Source: Caenorhabditis remanei
Taxonomy: Eukaryota; Nematoda; Chromadorea; Rhabditida; Rhabditidae
NCBI RefSeq assembly: GCF_010183535.1
Contig: NC_071333.1
Location: 6,818,587-6,882,586 of the forward strand
Reading direction: 5' to 3'
DNA length: 64,000 nt
In this document: in pieces, positions 58,621-64,000 of the stretch
Layout of the letters: each line of letters starts with the position of its first letter
Numbering within the stretch: position 1 is the stretch's first letter
Translations under genes and position numbers: made by a program
Notes under the pieces: model-generated
Told to the model about the DNA's origin: nothing
Database searches by the model: none
The model's input: only the letters and a program-made list of their open reading frames with translations

Positions 58621-60170
58621 ATGGCGGACTTACTGGAAATGCCGGATGTGGTTATGAAAAATATATCAAACAATCTCGGTGTGAGGACATTGTGAGTTTT
58701 TTTTTCAATTCACAGATAAAAGTTTTATATTGAACGGTTGCGAAATAGTTCAAACTAGCTGTTTGTGCAAAAATAAACTATTATGGTTCTCAAAAAGTTA
58801 ATTAATCTTTGATATGCTCAATGTTTCGATTAAAATTAGTTTTTGTTTCATGTTCAAAGAGAAGTTTATGATGACCGAGCTTTTTTGAGATTTGTAGCTC
58901 GTTCGAAACACAATCCTTTTTTATACCTGAAACCGACAATAAAAATCAGTTTGATTACTATTAGGGAAATCAATTGTCATGACAATCAATCCTACAAATA
59001 AACGCTCTATTTCTAATTTTATTGTTGACCTAAATTCATTTTTTACAGGTTAAAATTACAAAAAGTGAACAAAGCACTCCGTTCATATGTTGATGATAAA
59101 AAGCCCGATTGCCAAATTAGAACTCTCAATGCTTTTATAAATGCTGATGAAGCTCAAATCATACTTGAAAACGAGCTAGAAGGATGGATTCATATTAGAT
59201 ACAAAGCAGTCAATGAGAATACAACATCTGTGCGTGAGAAACAGGAACGAAAAATTGATGGCATAAACTTTATGAAGGCACTTAACAGCGACCTGGAGAT
59301 TTTATTGAAACATCAGAAGCCTGCTTCCGAACCTATCACCCTGTTTATCCAGATTGATAATTATTAAAATAAAAAACTTGTCGATGAAAACAATATGAAT
59401 CGACTAATTGAGACATTTTTGACGGAATTGAAACAAGTTTTGACATCAAGAGCTCGCCTCATTCGAATTGACTCTCTGGCTATTGAAATGCTGGACCGGA
59501 AACACGTTATGCAAGTTCTCCCATTCTTCACCCAAAGACTTTGGGAAGACTCTGGTTAATTAATGCATATGACAAAGAAGAAAATCGTACATTGAAAATG
59601 AATGAAATAATGCAGACGGAGCAGTGGAAGAATATTCAAGAGTTTCATGTTAAAGGACTGATCGTCAATGGATCACTTTGTGACTTTGCACATATTTCTC
59701 GCTTGGAATTAAAAGTTATAACAGTTACAACAGGGGATTTGATTTTTCTCAAAGAGGTAAGAAGACTCATCTTCTCAAACGCAAAAACATTAGAATGTTT
59801 ATGTTTAAAGCATTCAATGCAAAAGTTTCACGCCTCATTATCCGAAAGTTAAAAAAAAACAATTTTTGTAATTTTTATTCAAACTATGTGAACCGAATAG
59901 GTTCAACCACTGTAAAAAATATTACAAAACTTTGATTGCAGGCGTTCATGACAATGGCAACAACTAAAAACCATGTATCATTATGCGAAGTTCGAAGACA
60001 AAGAACAACTGGATAACATTCTCGGTCTCCCAATTAATGATCCCGAAGCTGACCGTGGAAAGAAATGGGTGCTTGATATTCCAGAAAAAAAAGAAAAGGT
60101 GGTGATTTTCCTTCGTAATTGGATACAATCGATTGAAATTTATTTGCGTAATATAAACAGCAACTGGTGA
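58621..60170 (+). pseudogene. F-box / FTH pseudogene, paralogue of the 55-kb gene family
   Basis: Exon pieces are 58621-58691, 59049-59756 and 59942-60170 with good splice sites. The start MADLLEMPDVVMKNISNNLG is the F-box, and LLKLQKVNKALRSYVDDKKP is the usual bridge. FTH-type sequence follows (VMQVLPFFT, LKMNEIMQTEQWKNIQEFHV). Three lesions are visible: an in-frame TAA at 59365-59367; a frame change near 59529-59545, where the reading passes from the frame of VLPFFT to that of GRLWLINAYD; and a second frame change near 59965-59980, after which AKFEDKEQLDNILG is in a new frame. Any one would truncate FTH. A short F-box-only product of 124 residues ending at 59364 could still be made. Confidence 0.8.
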
Positions 60171-63100
60171 AGGCACACGCTATAATGGAGGATAAATTTA
60201 TATAATGTTTAAAACCTTTTTGTATTTTAATCTGTCTTTAATTTTTTGCGTCTTAGAAAAAAGAGCATCAGCATCAACTACAATATTCACAATAATTGCA
60301 GTCTCCTTGATAATTTTTTGATTGACAAATGTCAATCAATAGTTGTCCATCCTGTTCTTATATTATGGAGCACTCAATAAAGTGAAAACTGTGTCATTTT
60401 TATTAAATTTTTTAAGTCAATATTATTTCCAGAAGAAAGGGGTGTGAGTGATAAGTTCATTACCCATTGAGCATGTTTCCATTTTCACAGCAACTTTAAA
60501 CTTGAACCGATCATTTTTTCGTTGTAAACCTAAACCAAAACGTGTAAACAAAACATAAGCATATACGTAATGTGAAAAATGAAATACCTAAAACTGCTTC
60601 AAATCAACAAGATAGAAAACAGAGAAAAAGTGTTTTCTCAACTGGAAAAGTGTATTATTTAGTGTTTAAAACAGATAATAAGGTTTCGAAAATTTGTGTT
60701 TCATTAACAATAGCTGGTTATCCCGAAAAAACATTTCCTCACATTCAATTTGATTTACGAAACAATGGTGTGAAGACAAATTTTCAATGTGTGTGCTGGA
60801 TTTTCTCTGAAACTATTTGCAAATAGTCAAACTTGCAAATGGGGATGCAATTCAAATGACACAAGTCACGTCGTTACCCATAACGATCTACAGAACTGCC
60901 TACTCATCGCTGCAAACACTTTCCTTTTTCTGGTACCAAATAAATTAAAGGCGAAAAAAACGGAGATGAGATTGTGAATAGATTGTGAGAGAGATGGTAT
61001 TCTTGACCATTTACATCTGTATTCGCAACAAGCTATCTTTCTTTGTTTGACCTTCCTCCCATTTTATCGCGGTCTTGCGGTTTTGAAGATGAAAAAACGT
61101 AGAAAACATCTGTTGAGATAGTCAACGAGTGACATCTGTTAGGTTCTGCGGATACTTTCATTTTCATTATTAGAGCAGATTTGTTCTATTGTTCTTTTAT
61201 TTTCAAAATTTATTTTTTTGAGATTTTGATAACTCTTATTGTGTTTGTAAATTTAATATTATGTTTTCTTTATTTTTCTCAGCTTTGCAACGTTTTTTCT
61301 GGAGCACACCAAAAAGGTCATGCGGGTAGATCAAACGACAATAACAAGACCGGACAAACATTTTACGATTGTTATGCTCACAAGATTGTATCAACGCGTT
61401 TACATACCTTCTTGCTATCTTTTTTTAAAGCTTTTTTCTGTGCTTTGCTCTTAGACCATGCTCTTAAATGATACGGATATCGATGTATTTTTCTAAGTGG
61501 CCACGACACAGCAAACTACAGATCAAATAGTGTCGACTTTTTTTGTCTCTCTTGTGTCCGTTTTTCTAGGTGTATGTGTTTCTTTTCGATAAAACTGATA
61601 GAGAAAGGTCTTGTGACTCTTTTTGTTATGATAGGTAATTCATGATTCATCTTTTGAAAACTTACCTCGAAATAGAAATGATTAACTTAAGTGAGAATAA
61701 TCTATTTTAAGCCTATAATGAATTCTGTTCTGTTAACAATTGTTCATTGTTAGATTCTTGTATATCTCGAGTTACAAGCAAAATCTCAAGATTTTTGTTT
61801 GATTTGTTCACACCTGAATATTCCTGATTCACAATTTTTTCCCAAGAACAATGTATTATTTACTCAAAATGAGAGTTCGTTCGCAGGTAAGTACTCACTG
61901 AGAAAGGCAGCTCAAGTACACTGATATGTGTACTGATAGCGTAAGGGAGGTCTGCTCGCAAAGAACGGATTAACCATCTGCGGTGCCGAAAAGGTAAACC
62001 ACAATTCATTTTGTCAAACAAACAGAGGAAATTTTTCTAAATTCGAAATTGAATTTAGCAAATGATTCGAAATCACAAGTTTGTGATTTCATCATTTTTC
62101 TACTCTTTTTTTTCTTATTTGGTTGTGTAACATATATGTGATGGGTTTTCTACTTACCTTTTACTGAAATTGAATAAGTTGACTGAAACTGAACAAACAA
62201 AACACCCTCTTTCCAATTGATGACACTTTCTAAACTGAGTCACACCCTTTGAGAAAGTTTCTGTTTCCCTAGCCTACAGAACAAAAAATCCAAAATATGT
62301 AGTAACCTCTGTTGTTTGTTTTCTACTTGAAACGGTATTAGTATTGTACAGTTTTCTAACGTCTATTTTTCTTCATCTTTTTTTATTTCACAATTTGACC
62401 TCCCTTCTCCACGCCCAACATAGTTTAATTACTTTGTTTGATAGCAGTAACTTTTTTGATAAAAGAAAATTGGTTTCGGTAGACAAGACCGGAGGCTAAA
62501 AATAAAAGAAAAGGCGTTAGAGGTGAAAAGAAGAAAGTGGCTAAAGCATGTGTGCGCGGAATGAACTTCGGTTGAAGTGGCGGAGATACCTGCCAATCAG
62601 TGATTGTAACACACAAAGAATTTTGACCGACCGCTAAACGCGCTACCGCATTTCATTCGCTATCAGATGTGTTTTTTATTCCCTTTTTGTACTGATAACC
62701 TCACACATAGCTAAGGCAAAAGATTTATAGCTTTAGAGAAGTCAAATCAGATATTTTGATGAAATTGTTTTGATCAAGATTACGCCTTAAAGAGAGATTG
62801 AAAAAAATAGCTCGGATGAGGATCATTAGAGAACTGTTTCACCAACTACTGATCTCAAAATGTTTCATTGAATTGTATTTATGAAATCATGTAGAATCGT
62901 CTTGAATTTTGAAAACCCATTTCATTATAATTTAATTTCAATAATTTCTGAAGAAATCAACTATTAATACAATAATGTTCGTTTAGTCAGTTTTCCCGCT
63001 TTTTCATTTCAAATGTGCTCGTTTCACTAGAAATAGTATTCTAACAGTAGTTTCTGAAGTCGTCCACCGTAAACTTATTCAAAATTCATGGAAAATTTCA

Positions 63101-63583
63101 ATGCTTGTGCTTCCCACGCATGTCTAAAATTTCCAATTCATATAAACAATAGACCGACTTATTTTCTAGACGTATGCCGTCTTTTTTTGCTTCCATCGTA
63201 AATATCAATCGGTGTCATGGTGTCATGTCACATGAAGAAGTAAAAGAAGTACCTTCTTTGTCTCCCACCGTTCGTTCCTCGCTATCCTTTCACATCCTCT
63301 TGTTTCCTTTTTGTTTCCAAGTCAGTTTTGTTCCTTGTCCCGACAGTTGTTCTTTTTTTCCTCCCTCTCAACTACTCTTCTCCTCAAGTCGCTTCTTTTT
63401 CAATTTTCTCGCAAAGTTCTTCATTACTCCAGTTTTTATCTGCAATCTTCATCGGGCTTTTAACGACTTTGAACTGATTTACAACGGATTTTTTGCAGTG
63501 TGTTTTCTCCATAGTGGCCGATTCAAAACGAGTGAAGTTAGTAGTAGTGGACAGTGGCCAACAACATTGACACTCCGGACAAG
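60171..63583. other. Intergenic
   Basis: An 84-codon frame without ATG at 60572-60826 (AGYPEKTFPHIQFDLRNN) and a 137-codon frame at 63174-63587 (pyrimidine-rich) lack exon signals. A short sequence shared with the gap-2 intron at 18049 occurs at about 62325-62360. The last 400 bases look like a leader of the gene starting at 63584. Confidence 0.45.
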
Positions 63584-63619
63584 ATGAACGGCGTTGTCGT
63601 GTGCGAAGTTTGCAATTCA
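63584..63619 (+). CDS. First exon of a gene leaving the window (CEVC start)
   Basis: The ATG opens MNGVVVCEVCNS and ends at a consensus gtaagt donor in phase 0. CxxC near the start suggests the first half of a zinc-binding domain (nuclear-receptor, LIM or other finger), but twelve residues cannot decide. The upstream 150 bases are GC-richer and end GGACAAG before ATG. The next exon is outside the window or undetected before 64000. Confidence 0.5.
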
Positions 63620-64000
63620 GTAAGTTCATTCTGATTTCAAAGTGTATTCATTCATTTTTTGTTGGGTCTGGAAGGTGTCAGTCACTATTATAAGAAAAAA
63701 TGGAGTCATGGAACAAAAAGAAAAATTCATAGAATGTCTCTGTGTTACTCATTTCATAAATTTTGATGATATGTGAATTGTGGGAATCGAGTTGTTTTGT
63801 TAGAATCTCTTGGGGATCATTCCTTCCGAATTTTATGACTTTTTATTCGTTTAATTCAAAATACGATTCTTTATCTTTTTCCATTCATTAGTTGACATTC
63901 GAAATTGAGTAACTAATGCAATATGTATTCACAAGAGTATGAGAAGATTGTTTATTATTTCAATACTCCATGCCCACCTGACTGAATAATGCGGTAGTAC
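63620..64000 (+). other. Intron of the truncated right-end gene
   Basis: AT-rich sequence after the gtaagt donor. No acceptor and exon recognised before the window ends. Confidence 0.4.

Noticed and set aside
63174..63587. 137-codon open frame
   Set aside because: Pyrimidine-rich leader-like DNA directly upstream of a better ATG exon at 63584; no family signal.

Overview
The window reads as nuclear DNA of a Caenorhabditis nematode; I cannot fix the species. Introns are AT-rich with gtragt donors and tttcag acceptors. Several start codons sit one to three bases after a tttcag acceptor, as in SL trans-splicing. F-box/FTH genes, a family greatly expanded in this genus, lie at both ends.

The centre is dominated by one very large plus-strand gene, gap-2, encoding the nematode SynGAP/DAB2IP-type Ras GTPase-activating protein (about 6.36-41.06 kb). 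I rebuilt its exons by hand from splice sites and reading phase. Eight different first-exon groups (called A to H here) splice into three successive entry points: an exon at 25170 (A to E), an exon at 29700 (F), and exons at 36218 (G) and 38348 (H). All eight models give totals divisible by three, with predicted proteins of 1243, 1288, 1091, 1171, 1111, 993, 854 and 782 residues. Group A alone completes the N-terminal part of the PH region. B to F carry only its C-terminal part. G lacks PH and starts at the C2 domain. H lacks PH and nearly all of C2. All share the RasGAP domain, a Ser/Pro-rich tail and a short coiled coil, so promoter choice sets which targeting module is attached to the same catalytic core.

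Left flank (0-6.3 kb): a minus-strand F-box/FTH gene whose upstream HTH-like exon is out of frame with the F-box exon, then a minus-strand tRNA-Pro(UGG), then intergenic DNA. Right flank (41-64 kb): an intergenic zone with unexplained open segments; a 168-residue plus-strand orphan gene (45.8-47.3 kb); a minus-strand gene for a 99-residue secreted eight-cysteine protein with a TATA box (48.7-49.3 kb); a 209-bp hAT-type MITE with an 8-bp target duplication (50.5 kb); a LINE 3' fragment next to a 1.09-kb fold-back element with arms of about 447 bp (52.4-54.0 kb); an F-box/FTH gene (55.2-56.75 kb) whose stop codon is interrupted by a 1.27-kb mariner-type element; a related F-box/FTH pseudogene (58.6-60.2 kb); and the first exon of a gene leaving the window at 63.6 kb.

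No homology search was possible. Domain calls rest on recognised motifs. Splice models rest on consensus sites and phase agreement.
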